Positions 1-8,596 of a stretch of 64,000 nt of DNA are shown here, piece after piece (position 1 is the first letter of the stretch; every line of letters begins with the position of its first letter). This stretch comes from Pseudomonadota bacterium (GTDB lineage Bacteria > Pseudomonadota > Gammaproteobacteria > Burkholderiales > Burkholderiaceae_C), in assembly GCA_018241265.1 (NCBI GenBank), contig JAFEEF010000026.1:1-64000 (forward strand), in the 5' to 3' direction. A model generated the notes under the pieces. The model was not told where the DNA came from, did not search any database, and worked only from the letters and a program-made list of their open reading frames with translations. A program made the translations under genes and the position numbers.

Positions 1-632
1 GTCTTGCCCACGCCCGGCTCGCCGATCAGCACCGGGTTGTTCTTGGTGCGGCGTTGCAGCACCTGGATCGCGCGGCGGATCTCGTCGTCGCGTCCGATCA
101 CCGGATCGAGCTTGCCGGCACGGGCGCGCTCGGTGAGGTCGAGGGTGTACTTCTTGAGGGCTTCGCGCGCCCCTTCGGCTTCGGCGCTGTCGACCTTCTG
201 GCCGCCGCGCACCGCGTCGATCGCGGCTTCCAGCGCCTTCCTCGTCAGGCCATGCTCCTTGACGAGCGGGCCCAGCGAGGTCTTGGTGTCGGCCAGCGCG
301 AGCAGGAACATCTCGCTCGCGATGAACTGGTCGCCGCGCTTGGTCGCTTCCTTCTCGGACGCCTGCAGCAGCGCACCCAGGTCGCGCCCGGGCTGAACCT
401 GCTCGCCGCCCTGCACTTGCGGCAGCTTCTTGATGTCGGTGTCGACCGCGGCCTGCAGCCGGCCGACGTTGACGCCGGCGCGCGAGAGCAGCGCCTTGGG
501 CCCGTCTTCCTGGGCCAGCATCGCGGCCAGCACGTGCGCCGGCTCGATGTACGGGTTGTCGTTGTTGACGGCCAGGCTCTGGGCGTCGGCCAGGGCTTCC
601 TGGAACTTGGTGGTGAGCTTGTCGATGCGCAT
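1..632 (-). CDS. clpB: ATP-dependent chaperone ClpB (5' part, runs off left edge)
   Basis: ClpB is the cytosolic AAA+ disaggregase that works with DnaK to pull polypeptides out of aggregates after heat stress. About 210 codons are visible: the N-terminal Clp_N substrate-handling domain (roughly residues 1-145) and the start of AAA+ domain 1, whose Walker A motif GEPGVGKT falls exactly at the window edge. The protein opens [14 protein letters not shown], typical of ClpB and not of ClpA. The ATG is preceded by GGAGG nine bases upstream, which fixes the start. A terminator and a heat-shock-like promoter lie just upstream, so it is probably transcribed on its own. The second AAA+ domain lies outside the window. 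Confidence 0.95.
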   Translation of the reverse strand, partial: MRIDKLTTKFQEALADAQSLAVNNDNPYIEPAHVLAAMLAQEDGPKALLSRAGVNVGRLQAAVDTDIKKLPQVQGGEQVQPGRDLGALLQASEKEATKRGDQFIASEMFLLALADTKTSLGPLVKEHGLTRKALEAAIDAVRGGQKVDSAEAEGAREALKKYTLDLTERARAGKLDPVIGRDDEIRRAIQVLQRRTKNNPVLIGEPGVGK

Positions 633-662
633 GGGGGAAAACCTCCGTTGCGACGACATCTT

Positions 663-686
663 GGGCGGGGCGGGCGCAAATTCAAG
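663..686 (-). promoter_or_regulatory. candidate sigma-32 (heat-shock) promoter of clpB
   Basis: On the minus strand CTTGAA (plus 681-686), identical to the sigma-32 -35 consensus, is followed ten bases later by CCCCGCCC (plus 663-670), which resembles the C-rich sigma-32 -10 element CCCCATNT. The spacing is shorter than the usual 13-14 bases. It lies about 30 bases ahead of the clpB start. ClpB is a classical sigma-32 target, so the assignment is reasonable but not proven. Confidence 0.4.
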
Positions 687-712
687 AAAAAAGCGCTTCC
701 GGAGAAGCGCTT
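687..712 (-). terminator. intrinsic terminator of the CsgG-like operon
   Basis: Minus-strand AAGCGCTTC, loop TCCG, GAAGCGCTT forms a perfect 9-bp stem followed by a run of T (plus-strand A 687-692). It sits between the stop of the gene at 735-1235 and clpB on the same strand, so it separates the two transcription units. The T-run abuts the CTTGAA box assigned to the clpB promoter. Confidence 0.85.
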
Positions 713-734
713 CGGTCTGGCGCGTTGACCTGCG

Positions 735-1235
735 TCAGAACTTGGGTGCGGCGATGTCGTTGTTCGTCTTGGGCTCGCAGTGCATCGCCAGCTTGCCGAT
801 CGCCGCCCCGGCACCATCGAGCATCTCGCCTTCGAGTGCCGCCGTCTGCCGATCGACCGATACGCGCGCCGTGTGCAGCCGCTTCAGATCGGGCGCCCAG
901 ATGAACAGGGCACCCCGGATCCAGTCGTACCAGACGACGCTGTCGCGCGTCGGCGCGACGAACAGCATCGAGTAGAAAGCCGGGCTGATCTCCATCTTGC
1001 CCTTCAGGTTCACCGGCAGGACATTGGAGCGCTGCACCAGCGCCAGATAGCTGTTGCGGCGCAGCGCCATGTCGAGGTGCGCCTCGGTCGTCCGCCCCTG
1101 GACCTCGATCTGTCCCTTGCAGAGCAGGTAGACGCCGTACTCCTGCGCGGACGCCGGCAGCGCTGCCGCCGCGCCGACCAGCGTCAGCGCCGCGAGCAGC
1201 GTGCGACGCGCGGTGCGTGCCATCGCCGTCCTCAC
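735..1235 (-). CDS. hypothetical secreted protein, partner of the CsgG-like gene
   Basis: A 166-residue protein I do not recognise. It has an N-terminal signal peptide (basic RTARR, hydrophobic TLLAALTLVGAAAALP, cleavage near ASAQ about residue 31), so the mature form is likely periplasmic or secreted. The mature part holds two cysteines (LLCKG early, MHCEP late) that could form a disulfide. The GTG start overlaps the stop of the upstream CsgG-like gene as GTGA, so translation of the two is coupled; an ATG four codons further in is the alternative. Coupling to a CsgG-like protein suggests an accessory envelope role, but no domain supports a specific function. Confidence 0.7.
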   Translation of the reverse strand: MRTAMARTARRTLLAALTLVGAAAALPASAQEYGVYLLCKGQIEVQGRTTEAHLDMALRRNSYLALVQRSNVLPVNLKGKMEISPAFYSMLFVAPTRDSVVWYDWIRGALFIWAPDLKRLHTARVSVDRQTAALEGEMLDGAGAAIGKLAMHCEPKTNNDIAAPKF

Positions 1236-2092
1236 TTCGAGGGCACCTGCGCGTCGACCGCCCGGGAGGCACGCGTGGAGCCTCCTTGCACGCCGAGCCG
1301 GCCGCCTTCGCCGAGGCCGCCCTCGACGGTTTGCGCCTTGTACGACCGGACCTTGACGACCAGCTTGTTGTAGGCGTCGACGAATGCCGCGGTGATGAGC
1401 TTGCCTTCGTCGGTGTTCGAATAGGCGCTGCCGCCGGCGCCGATGTGGCCGATGGCCAGGCCGGCGAGGCGGAAGTCGGTGTTCTTCGATGAACCGGTGG
1501 ACGAAGCCAGCCGCACGGTCGAGCGGATGTCGACCAGCGTCAGCGCCGTGTTCGCCTCGTTGGTCGAGGTGCCGACGCTGCCCAGCGCGCCGCCGACAAC
1601 GCCGCCGAGTGCGCCGCGGAAGAGCCCGCCGAGGGCGACGTTGGAGCCTTCGGTCCCCTTCTTGGCCATCACGATCTCGGGCTTGAGCAGGTAGTCGGCC
1701 ACGACCTGCTGCCCCTTGCCGCGGGTGTCGCTTTCGCGCGCCTCGTCGCCGCGCGCACGCCGCGTCTCGTCATTGATCGAACGCTCGCCGGTGCCGCGCT
1801 CGACGACGACGAAGCAGTTCGAATCCATGATGATCGAACTCAACACCGGCGCCGTCGAGCCCAGGCGGCCGCCGTAGTACTGATACCACGCCGAGCCGGT
1901 GTCCTCGTCGATGCGCAGGACGCCGAGCGTCTGGTTGCAGTGCTCCATCTGGGGCTGGGCGTCCTGCGCCAGAGCCGGACCGGCGGCGCCGATCGCCGCC
2001 GCGGCCAGCCCGAGCAGCACGAGGGGGGTGGCAGCGGCTCGGCCGGGCCGGGTGGTCGAAACGATCGGACGGGGGGCGTGGAAAGCATTCAT
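1232..2092 (-). CDS. CsgG/HfaB-like secreted protein
   Basis: A 286-residue exported protein resembling the CsgG/HfaB family, whose founder CsgG forms the outer-membrane curli export pore. The signal peptide runs to about residue 43 (ALAQ-D) with no lipobox cysteine, unlike CsgG, which is a lipoprotein. The family-like parts are the CFVVVERGTG stretch, the long ADYLLKPEIVM strand, a Gly-rich segment LGGLFRGALGGVVGGALGSV and the late NTALTLVDIRSTVRLAS section. The ATG is chosen because GGAGG lies eight bases upstream; longer upstream reading lacks this. It is followed by a coupled small secreted protein and a terminator. No curli subunit genes are visible, so a role in curli export is not implied. 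Confidence 0.65.
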   Translation of the reverse strand: MNAFHAPRPIVSTTRPGRAAATPLVLLGLAAAAIGAAGPALAQDAQPQMEHCNQTLGVLRIDEDTGSAWYQYYGGRLGSTAPVLSSIIMDSNCFVVVERGTGERSINDETRRARGDEARESDTRGKGQQVVADYLLKPEIVMAKKGTEGSNVALGGLFRGALGGVVGGALGSVGTSTNEANTALTLVDIRSTVRLASSTGSSKNTDFRLAGLAIGHIGAGGSAYSNTDEGKLITAAFVDAYNKLVVKVRSYKAQTVEGGLGEGGRLGVQGGSTRASRAVDAQVPSK

Positions 2093-2609
2093 TGGTTTTC
2101 CTCCAGGGACCGGTCGCCGGCATGCCATCGCCGGCGTGGATAGGCATCGGGCCGAGCACATGGCTTTGCCCGCAAGTCGACCGCTGCTCGACGTTACCAG
2201 AATAGTGACATTGAGTTACCGGCTTCGCGATCCCACATTCGTGCAGCGGCGCCGAGGACCGGCAAGCGCTCGCGTGCCGGCGACTTCCGGGACAGGTCGA
2301 AGTCGGCGGTCCGGGCGGGACGAAGCGGGCAGCGAGCCGCCGATCAGGCCGGGGCGTGGGAACGATGCCGGCGACTGCCCGGGCGCGGGGGCACCCGCGC
2401 TGCTTCCGGCACCGTTCCCACAACCGGCGGAGCCGCGGCCGGCACGGCCAGCCACGGTCGAAACGAAACCGCCGTTGTCGTTGCACGAATGTTCATGATT
2501 ACCCCCGTCTGATGAACTCGCCGCCGACATCGCCGCGGCAAACGAAGACTAGATCTCGAAGAGTTACTGGCCCGTTATCGCAGCCGCCGCTGCGCGGAAC
2601 GGGCGCAGA
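2093..2609. other. 517-bp intergenic region without a convincing gene
   Basis: The part nearest the CsgG-like gene contains two GGTAAC words 23 bases apart on the minus strand around 2190-2222, a possible control site. A minus-strand reading frame from an ATG at 2494 (MNIRATTTAVSF, about 50 codons, ending at 2344) has a GGGGG-type RBS, but its Pro/Ala/Arg-rich sequence looks like read-through of GC-rich DNA. I do not call it a gene. Confidence 0.5.
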
Positions 2610-5600
2610 TCAACCGTGCGCGACGGCGGCTGCGCGCAATCGCACGTTGAACGGATTGCGCTCGAGAAAGCTTGGTCGGAACACGTCCGGCACATGCGGC
2701 AAGGCGTCGTGCTCGATCCAGGCGATGCCGCGCCGCAGCGCCTCCGCGGCAGTGGCCGCATCGGCGGGCGCCGCCGCGTGGTGGATGGTCCACCACACCT
2801 CGGGCGCGTAGAGGCCGGGGAGCGGGCCGTCGCGCACACAGCGCTCCAGCAGTTCGCGTCCTGCCGCGGCTGCCTCGACATGGGCCCCGCTGGATGCCAG
2901 CAGCTCGGTCCGCAGCAGCAGCGCCTGCATCGCCAGCATGAACTGCTCGCGTTCCAGCATCTCGGCCTCGAGCGCGGCGATGCGCGCCAGTGCGCCCGGC
3001 GCATCGTCGTCGCGCGACTGCTCCAGCGCGACCTTCAGCCGCACGTAGCTGCGCCCGGTACCGCCGGCCGATTCGATCAGCGCATGCGCCGCCCGTACCA
3101 GCGCGGCCGGCCCGGGCGTGCCTTCCGGCACGCTGCGCCCGCGCCAGAGGCGCGCCTGGGTGAACCAGCGCGAGGCACGGATCATCGGCGGCTGGTCATC
3201 GGGTATCGGCGACAGCGTGCGGTGCGCGAGCTCCGGCCGGCCCAGCCACAGGAAGCAGATCGCGAGGTCGTTCTCCGCATTCCAGGCCCACACCGGATAG
3301 CCGGCCTCGCGCAGGCGCTGCGGCAACGATTCGGCCTGCGCCAGGTAGGCGTCGAACCGCCCGAGATCGCGCAGGCTGCCGAGCAGCGTCATCTCGTCGA
3401 TCAGCAGATTGCCGTGCTCGGCGCCCGCGCGGCGGCTGCATTCGATCGCCCGCTTCGACGCCTCGACGCTCTCGCCCATGCGGTTGAGGTACATCAGTGC
3501 GATCGCCTTGTTGCCCCAGGCCTCGCCTTCGGCGCCCCAGTGCCCGACGGCTGCGGCCTGGCGTATCGTGCGATCGAACATCTGTACCGCTTCGATGCGC
3601 CGATCGGCATAGTCGAGCGCGGTCGCATGATCGCTCAGCCAGTAAAGACGCTCCTCGTCGCTGAGACCGTCGAGCAAACCGAGCGAAGCCTGCTGCACCA
3701 CGACCGCCTCGGCGGGACGCGCCAGCCGCATCAGTGCCGTCGCCGCGCGCTGTTCGGCGAGCAGGCGCAGGCGCGTCTCGCCCGCATCGGTGGCGAGCGC
3801 GCGCGCGGCCTGCGCGTCGGCCAGGCCGGCCTCCGGCTCGAAACGTTCGCACAACACGCGGGCGCGGGCCTCCAGCGCCGCGGCGCGCTGCGACGGTGTG
3901 ACGGCGCAGGCGAGCAGCGCCTCCGCGTGGGCGAGCGCGACGTCGGCCGACTCGAGGCCGAGCAGCAGGTGGACGCTGCGCCAGTCGGCGCGGAAGGCGC
4001 GCTCGTCGCCATCCGGAGTGCGTGCGGCGCGATGGCAGCGCGCGGCAGCCTCGCGGGCACGCAGTTCCTCGCTCGCGGCCGAGCGCGCCTGCGCCTGATC
4101 GGCCGCGTCGTCGTAGCGCGTCGCGGCGCGCGCCGGCTCGCCGCCGGCCTCCCAGTGCGCGGCGACGTGCGCGGCGCGCGGGGGAGCCGCCGACCCGTCT
4201 TCGAGCCAGACGGCGACCTGCCGGTGCAGGATGCGGGCGATCGCCTCCGGGATCGATGCCGACACGGCCTGGCCGAGCAGGTCGTGAGCGAAGCCGCCGC
4301 CGCGAAACAGGCCAGCCTGCTCCAGCGCGTGCCAAGGCCCGACCAGCGCCACCGGCGGACAGCGCAACAGCGCGGCCGCGAGATCGACGTCGAAATCCTG
4401 CCCGGCGACCGCGGCGACCTGGGCGAGCTGGCGCGCATCGTCCGGGAGTTGTTCGATGCGTCGCGACACCGCGCCCGGCTGCCGCCATGCCGCAGCCACC
4501 GCATCGGGCCCGGCCGAGAACTCATGGAGACCTTGCAGGTGCAATGCCGCCAGCGCATCGACGATGAAGAACGGCTGGCCGCCGCAGTAGGCGAGCAGCG
4601 GCGCAGCCCAGGCGCGCGGATCGAGGCCGGGCAGCTGCAGCGACGCGAGCAGCGCCTCGACGTGCGCCTCGTTCAACGCAGCCAGATGAATCTGCAGCAC
4701 CTGCCCGGGGGCGCGCCGCCCGTACCACTGGCTGACCGGCGCCGGCTCGGCATGGCTGCGAAACGCCAGCACCCAGACCCAGCCGCGCTCCGGCGCCGCC
4801 GCGAGTTCGAGCAGCAATCCGAGCGACGCGCTGTCGGCGAACTGCAGGTCGTCGAGCGACAAGCCCGGCGTGCCTTCCTGCGCCGCGCCCTGCGCCGTCG
4901 GGCGGCAGAGGGCGAGGACATCCGCCAGCGCGCGCGTCAGCCGCGAGGGCTCGAGCATGCCGGCGGGCAAGGCATCGGACGTGCGCGGCAACAGCGGCGC
5001 CAGCTCGCGCTGCAGCTCGGGCGTCAGCGGCGGCGCGTAGCGGCTGCGCAGCGCGTCGAGCCAGCGCGCCGCCAGCGCATAGGGGACAACGTCGTCGCCC
5101 GGCCGTGCGCCGACCGGCGCGAGCCAGCGCTTGGCCTGCGCATGGTCCTGCAGCAAGCGCGTCTTGCCGCTGCCCGGCAGGCCATCGAGCAGCACGCTGC
5201 AGCCCTGCGCCGCCGCCTGCTCGAGCAGACGCCACTCGGCGTCGCGGCCGATCAGCCGCGGCGGCCGGCGCAGTTCGGCCGGCAGCGGCATGCGCAAGGC
5301 CCGGCCATCGACCTGCAACGCACCGCTGCGCTCTATCGTCGCGGCGAGCTGCTGCGTCTCTTCGCCCGGCTCGGAACCGAGATGGTGCTCGAGCTGGCGC
5401 ACGCAGCGCTCGTAGGCAGCGAGCGCCGCGGCACGGTCGCCGCGCAGGTAATGCAGCCGCATGACGCGGCGGTGCGCGTGTTCGGACGAAGGGTCGTCGA
5501 GTGCGAGCCGCTCGGCCGTTTGCAGCGCCGCCGCGAGCTGGCCCTCGGCTTCGAGGCGCGACGCCTGCTCGGCGAGCGCCTGACGGCGCCGCGTGCGCCA

Positions 5601-6002
5601 TAGACCGCGCGCCTTCTCGATCCAGTCCGCGAGCTCGCTGCAGTCGCCATAGTCGGCGCTGCCGAGCAGCTCGGCGGCGTCCGCGCTGTTCGGATCGTAC
5701 GGATGGCCGAGTTCGAAAGCGACCTGCGGCGCGAGGCCCAGCGTGCGGTCGCCCGAAACGACGTCGCAGGCGGCCCAGCGGCGCAGCCGGAACACGCGTT
5801 GACGCAGGCTGTTCGCGCCGCGCCTGGCGTCGCTGTCGGGCCAGAGCAGGCCGATCAGACGGCTGCGTGCCGTCGGCCCGTCGATCGCGAGCAGTGCGAG
5901 CAGCGCCGCGTCGCGCCGTTCGAGCAGCTGCGCCGTGCCGTCGGCGCGCACGAGCTTCGGTACGCCGAGCAAATGGAGCGACAGCAGGCTCGGCGGCTCC
6001 AC
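2610..6002 (-). CDS. large SARP/BTAD transcriptional regulator with ATPase and TPR domains
   Basis: A 1130-residue cytosolic regulator. Order: winged-helix DNA-binding domain of the SARP type (about 8-95, with RSRLIGLLWPDSDARRGANS), bacterial transcriptional activator (BTAD) TPR domain (about 105-235), a STAND/AAA-like ATPase with Walker A GLPGSGKTR near residue 275, then a long TPR-like alpha-helical half. Such proteins integrate a ligand or partner signal through ATP-dependent oligomerisation and then activate promoters; the target is unknown. The GTG start has GAGG eight bases upstream. It lies 21 bp after moaE on the same strand and may ride on that operon; no relation to molybdenum is visible. 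Very Ala/Arg-rich, but no frameshift seen. Confidence 0.8.
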   Translation of the reverse strand: MEPPSLLSLHLLGVPKLVRADGTAQLLERRDAALLALLAIDGPTARSRLIGLLWPDSDARRGANSLRQRVFRLRRWAACDVVSGDRTLGLAPQVAFELGHPYDPNSADAAELLGSADYGDCSELADWIEKARGLWRTRRRQALAEQASRLEAEGQLAAALQTAERLALDDPSSEHAHRRVMRLHYLRGDRAAALAAYERCVRQLEHHLGSEPGEETQQLAATIERSGALQVDGRALRMPLPAELRRPPRLIGRDAEWRLLEQAAAQGCSVLLDGLPGSGKTRLLQDHAQAKRWLAPVGARPGDDVVPYALAARWLDALRSRYAPPLTPELQRELAPLLPRTSDALPAGMLEPSRLTRALADVLALCRPTAQGAAQEGTPGLSLDDLQFADSASLGLLLELAAAPERGWVWVLAFRSHAEPAPVSQWYGRRAPGQVLQIHLAALNEAHVEALLASLQLPGLDPRAWAAPLLAYCGGQPFFIVDALAALHLQGLHEFSAGPDAVAAAWRQPGAVSRRIEQLPDDARQLAQVAAVAGQDFDVDLAAALLRCPPVALVGPWHALEQAGLFRGGGFAHDLLGQAVSASIPEAIARILHRQVAVWLEDGSAAPPRAAHVAAHWEAGGEPARAATRYDDAADQAQARSAASEELRAREAAARCHRAARTPDGDERAFRADWRSVHLLLGLESADVALAHAEALLACAVTPSQRAAALEARARVLCERFEPEAGLADAQAARALATDAGETRLRLLAEQRAATALMRLARPAEAVVVQQASLGLLDGLSDEERLYWLSDHATALDYADRRIEAVQMFDRTIRQAAAVGHWGAEGEAWGNKAIALMYLNRMGESVEASKRAIECSRRAGAEHGNLLIDEMTLLGSLRDLGRFDAYLAQAESLPQRLREAGYPVWAWNAENDLAICFLWLGRPELAHRTLSPIPDDQPPMIRASRWFTQARLWRGRSVPEGTPGPAALVRAAHALIESAGGTGRSYVRLKVALEQSRDDDAPGALARIAALEAEMLEREQFMLAMQALLLRTELLASSGAHVEAAAAGRELLERCVRDGPLPGLYAPEVWWTIHHAAAPADAATAAEALRRGIAWIEHDALPHVPDVFRPSFLERNPFNVRLRAAAVAHG

Positions 6003-6023
6003 CGCTGCTGCCTCGGCCCCGGA

Positions 6024-6569
6024 TCAGGCAGGGGCGCCGTCGCCGGCTGCACCACCTGGAGCACCACTTGGCGCACCACTTGGCGCACTGCCGACGGCAT
6101 TCCCCGCGGCGATGCCCCAGCGCGCCAGCGCCGCATCGTCGCTCACGCGGGCATCGACCCAACGTGCCCCGTCCGGCGTCGTCTCCTTCTTCCAGAACGG
6201 CGCCTGCGTCTTCAGGTAGTCCATCAGGAACTCGCAGGCCTGGAAGGCCGCACCGCGGTGCGGCGACGTCACCGCGACCAGCACGATCTGGTCGAGCGGC
6301 CGCAGCGGCCCGACCCGATGGACGACCCGCACCCCGAGGATCGGAAAGCGCTTGCGCGCCTCGTCGACCATCGCCTCGATGGCGCGTTCGGTCATGCCGG
6401 GATAGTGCTCCAGCTCCAGCGCGCTGACGCCGGTCCCGTCGTTGCGGTCGCGCACCGTGCCGACGAAGCTCGCGATCGCACCGATGCCGCCGTCGCCGGC
6501 CCGCAGCGCCGCGACTTCGTCGGACAAATCGAAGTCGGCGGTCTGGATGCTGACGACCGGACGGGCCAT
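6024..6569 (-). CDS. moaE: molybdopterin synthase catalytic subunit MoaE
   Basis: MoaE is the large subunit of molybdopterin synthase; with the thiocarboxylated MoaD it puts two sulfurs into precursor Z (cPMP) to make molybdopterin. The 181 residues contain the family core IASFVGTVRDRNDG, ELEHYPGMTE, SPHRGAAFQACEF and the active-site helix YLKTQAPFWKKE with its lysines. The fold ends near residue 158; the rest is an Ala/Gly/Ser/Pro tail built from 12-bp DNA repeats and absent from usual MoaE of about 150 residues. The gene starts one base after the moaD stop, so both subunits are made from one message. Confidence 0.95.
   Translation of the reverse strand: MARPVVSIQTADFDLSDEVAALRAGDGGIGAIASFVGTVRDRNDGTGVSALELEHYPGMTERAIEAMVDEARKRFPILGVRVVHRVGPLRPLDQIVLVAVTSPHRGAAFQACEFLMDYLKTQAPFWKKETTPDGARWVDARVSDDAALARWGIAAGNAVGSAPSGAPSGAPGGAAGDGAPA
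6049..6084. repeat. three 12-bp tandem repeats in the 3' end of moaE
   Basis: Units at 6049-6060, 6061-6072 and 6073-6084 read GCACCACCTGGA, GCACCACTTGGC and GCACCACTTGGC. In the moaE frame they encode repeated SGAP/GGAP tetrapeptides in the extra C-terminal tail. Because the unit is a multiple of three, copy-number change would lengthen or shorten the tail without a frameshift. Confidence 0.85.
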
Positions 6570-6570
6570 C

Positions 6571-6831
6571 TCAGCCTCCGGTCACCGGCGGAAAGAAGGC
6601 GACTTCAGCGCCATCGGCGATGACCGCGGCGTCGTCGCACAGCACGTGGTCGAGTGCGCTGCGCAATGCCCGGCCGCGCGCGAGCACGCGGGCATGCTCC
6701 GGGCTGCGCGCGATCAGCGCGTCACGCAGCCCGCCGACGTGCGTGCCGGGCCCGACCTCCACCGATTCGCCCGTACCGAGCGCCTCGCGGATCGAAGCGA
6801 AGTAACGCACGCGGACTTGCATCGCGGTCAT
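6571..6831 (-). CDS. moaD: molybdopterin synthase sulfur carrier subunit MoaD
   Basis: An 86-residue ubiquitin-like sulfur carrier. MoaD is adenylated and thiocarboxylated on its C-terminal glycine and then feeds sulfur to MoaE. The sequence has the expected beginning QVRVRYFASIREALG and the essential terminal Gly-Gly (FFPPVTGG). The ATG at 6829-6831 overlaps the moeA stop as ATGA; an internal ATG three codons later (MQVRV) aligns better with many homologues and is the alternative start. It is between moeA and moaE in a tightly packed cofactor block. Confidence 0.95.
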   Translation of the reverse strand: MTAMQVRVRYFASIREALGTGESVEVGPGTHVGGLRDALIARSPEHARVLARGRALRSALDHVLCDDAAVIADGAEVAFFPPVTGG

Positions 6832-8075
6832 CCGAGCAGCGATGCGAACGGCAGGAAGCGCACCGTGTCGCCGCGCCGGATCGCCTGCGACGGCGGCGTG
6901 TCGACGACGCCGTCGCCCCAGACCACCGACGTCAGCACGCCCGAGCTCTGGTTCGGATAGAGGTCGAGGCCGCCGTCGGCGTTGAGCCGCGCGCGCAGGA
7001 ACTCCCGGCGCTTGTCGGGCTTCGGCCAATCGAAGTCGGCGCGCTGCAGGACCGCACGCGGCGTCACGTCGGTCGCGCCCTGCAGGCGCAGCAGCACCGG
7101 CCGCACCGCGAGCAGGAACGTGACGTAGCTCGACACCGGGTTGCCGGGCAAGCCGAGGAACCAGGCGTTGCCCTGCCCGTCCGGTCGCCGCACGTCGCCG
7201 AACGCGAGCGGCTTGCCGGGCTTGATCGCGATCGACCAGAGGTCGATGCGGCCTTCGGCCTCGACCGCCGGGCGCAAGTGGTCTTCCTCGCCGACCGACA
7301 TGCCGCCCGAGCTGACGATCAGGTCGTTGCCGGCCGCGGCCTCGCGCAGCGCGGCGCGCGTCGCGTCGAGGCGATCGGGCACGATGCCGAGATCGACGCA
7401 CTCGCCGCCGAGCGCCCGGATCAATCCCTTCAGCAGGTAGCGGTTGGAGTTGTAGATCGCGCCCGGCTTGAGCGGCTCGCCCGGCATCACGAGCTCGTCG
7501 CCGGTCGAGAACAGCGCGACCCGCGGGCGCGGCCCGACGCGCAGCGTGCCGGCGCCGACCGAGGCCGCGAGGCCGAGATGCTGCGGTGCCAGGCGCGCGC
7601 CGGCACGCAGCACGACGGCGCCGTTCTCGACGTCCTCGCCGCGGCGCCGGATCGAGTTGCCGAGCTCCGGAACCGTGTTGATCCTGACCCCGCCGTCGAC
7701 CGCGTCGCACAGCTCCTGCATCACGATGCAGTCGGCGCCGGCAGGGATCTGCGCACCGGTGAAGATGCGCGCCGCACTGCCGGGCGCCAGCGGCGCGCCG
7801 ACGACGCCGGCCGGGATGCGCTGGCTCACCGGCAGCACCGTCCCGGATGCCGGCACATCGGCGGCGCGCATCGCGTAGCCGTCCATCGCGCTGTTGTCGG
7901 CGGGCGGCACGTCGAGCGCGGAGCGGACATCCTCGGCGAGCACGCGACCCAGCGCATCGAACGTCGACACGCTTTCGGTGCCCGGCAGCGGCGCCACCGC
8001 ACCGAGCAGGCGCGCCAGCGCGTCGTCGAGCGCCAGCAGGTTCGGCCGCGGTGCGGCTGCAGGAGACGTGCTCAT
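6828..8075 (-). CDS. moeA: molybdopterin molybdenumtransferase MoeA
   Basis: MoeA inserts molybdenum from molybdate into adenylated molybdopterin, the last common step of molybdenum cofactor synthesis in the cytosol. The 415-residue length is standard. Visible signatures are ALGRVLAEDV, the PPADNSAMDGYAM loop, AARIFTGAQIPAGAD, the MPT-binding SSGGMSVGEEDH loop and LGLPGNPVSSYV. The start overlaps the mobB stop and the stop overlaps the moaD start, both as ATGA, so mobB, moeA and moaD are translationally coupled. Confidence 0.96.
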   Translation of the reverse strand: MSTSPAAAPRPNLLALDDALARLLGAVAPLPGTESVSTFDALGRVLAEDVRSALDVPPADNSAMDGYAMRAADVPASGTVLPVSQRIPAGVVGAPLAPGSAARIFTGAQIPAGADCIVMQELCDAVDGGVRINTVPELGNSIRRRGEDVENGAVVLRAGARLAPQHLGLAASVGAGTLRVGPRPRVALFSTGDELVMPGEPLKPGAIYNSNRYLLKGLIRALGGECVDLGIVPDRLDATRAALREAAAGNDLIVSSGGMSVGEEDHLRPAVEAEGRIDLWSIAIKPGKPLAFGDVRRPDGQGNAWFLGLPGNPVSSYVTFLLAVRPVLLRLQGATDVTPRAVLQRADFDWPKPDKRREFLRARLNADGGLDLYPNQSSGVLTSVVWGDGVVDTPPSQAIRRGDTVRFLPFASLLG

Positions 8076-8596
8076 GGGGCGGTGCGCATGGTCAAGCGGT
8101 CGGCGTGATCGAGCAGGAAGCGTTGGATGGCGTCGACCTGGTTCAGGTCGAGCACCGGCAGTGGGGTCGCCACGGGTAGCGGCTCCGCAGGGTCGGTGCA
8201 GATCGCCAGCACCTGCGGGTCGTCAGGATAGATCAAAGGCTTGCCGGCCGCCGCCCGCCACACTTCGAGCTTGGGAATCGGCGCGTGCCGGAAGCCTTCG
8301 ACGAGCACCCAGTCGCACGGCGACAGCTCGGCGACGAGCGCGCGCAGGTCGGCCTCGGCCGGCTGCTCGATTTCGCGCAGCAGCGCGAGGCGCCGGTCGG
8401 ACGCGACCAGCACCTCGTAGGCCCCGGCCTCGCGGTGCCGCCAGGTGTCCTTGCCGGGGCGGTCGATGTCGAAGCCATGATGCGCATGCTTGATCACCGA
8501 AACGCGCGCGCCGCCGCCGCGCAGCCGCGGCACCAGTTGCTCGATCAGCGTCGTCTTGCCCGCGCCCGAATAGCCGCAGAAGCCGACCAGCTTCAT
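8072..8596 (-). CDS. mobB: molybdopterin-guanine dinucleotide biosynthesis protein MobB
   Basis: MobB is a GTP-binding accessory protein for the MobA step that attaches GMP to molybdopterin. The 174 residues start with the P-loop GYSGAGKTTLIEQL, followed by VSVIKHAHHGFDIDRPGKD and DWVLVEGFRH, all typical of the family. Its start overlaps the thrC stop (ATGA) and its stop overlaps the moeA start (ATGA), so it bridges the threonine genes and the cofactor genes in one coupled message. No mobA is present in the window. Confidence 0.93.
   Translation of the reverse strand: MKLVGFCGYSGAGKTTLIEQLVPRLRGGGARVSVIKHAHHGFDIDRPGKDTWRHREAGAYEVLVASDRRLALLREIEQPAEADLRALVAELSPCDWVLVEGFRHAPIPKLEVWRAAAGKPLIYPDDPQVLAICTDPAEPLPVATPLPVLDLNQVDAIQRFLLDHADRLTMRTAP

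Noticed and set aside
2344..2496. 50-codon minus-strand gene starting MNIRATTTAVSF
   Set aside because: A fair RBS exists, but the peptide is Pro/Arg-rich and the alternative frames look equally good, as expected of GC-rich non-coding DNA.
2616..5603. A 995-codon plus-strand reading frame opposite the SARP regulator
   Set aside because: It is the antisense of a well-supported gene in GC-rich DNA; its sequence is Arg/Gln/Ala-rich without domains.
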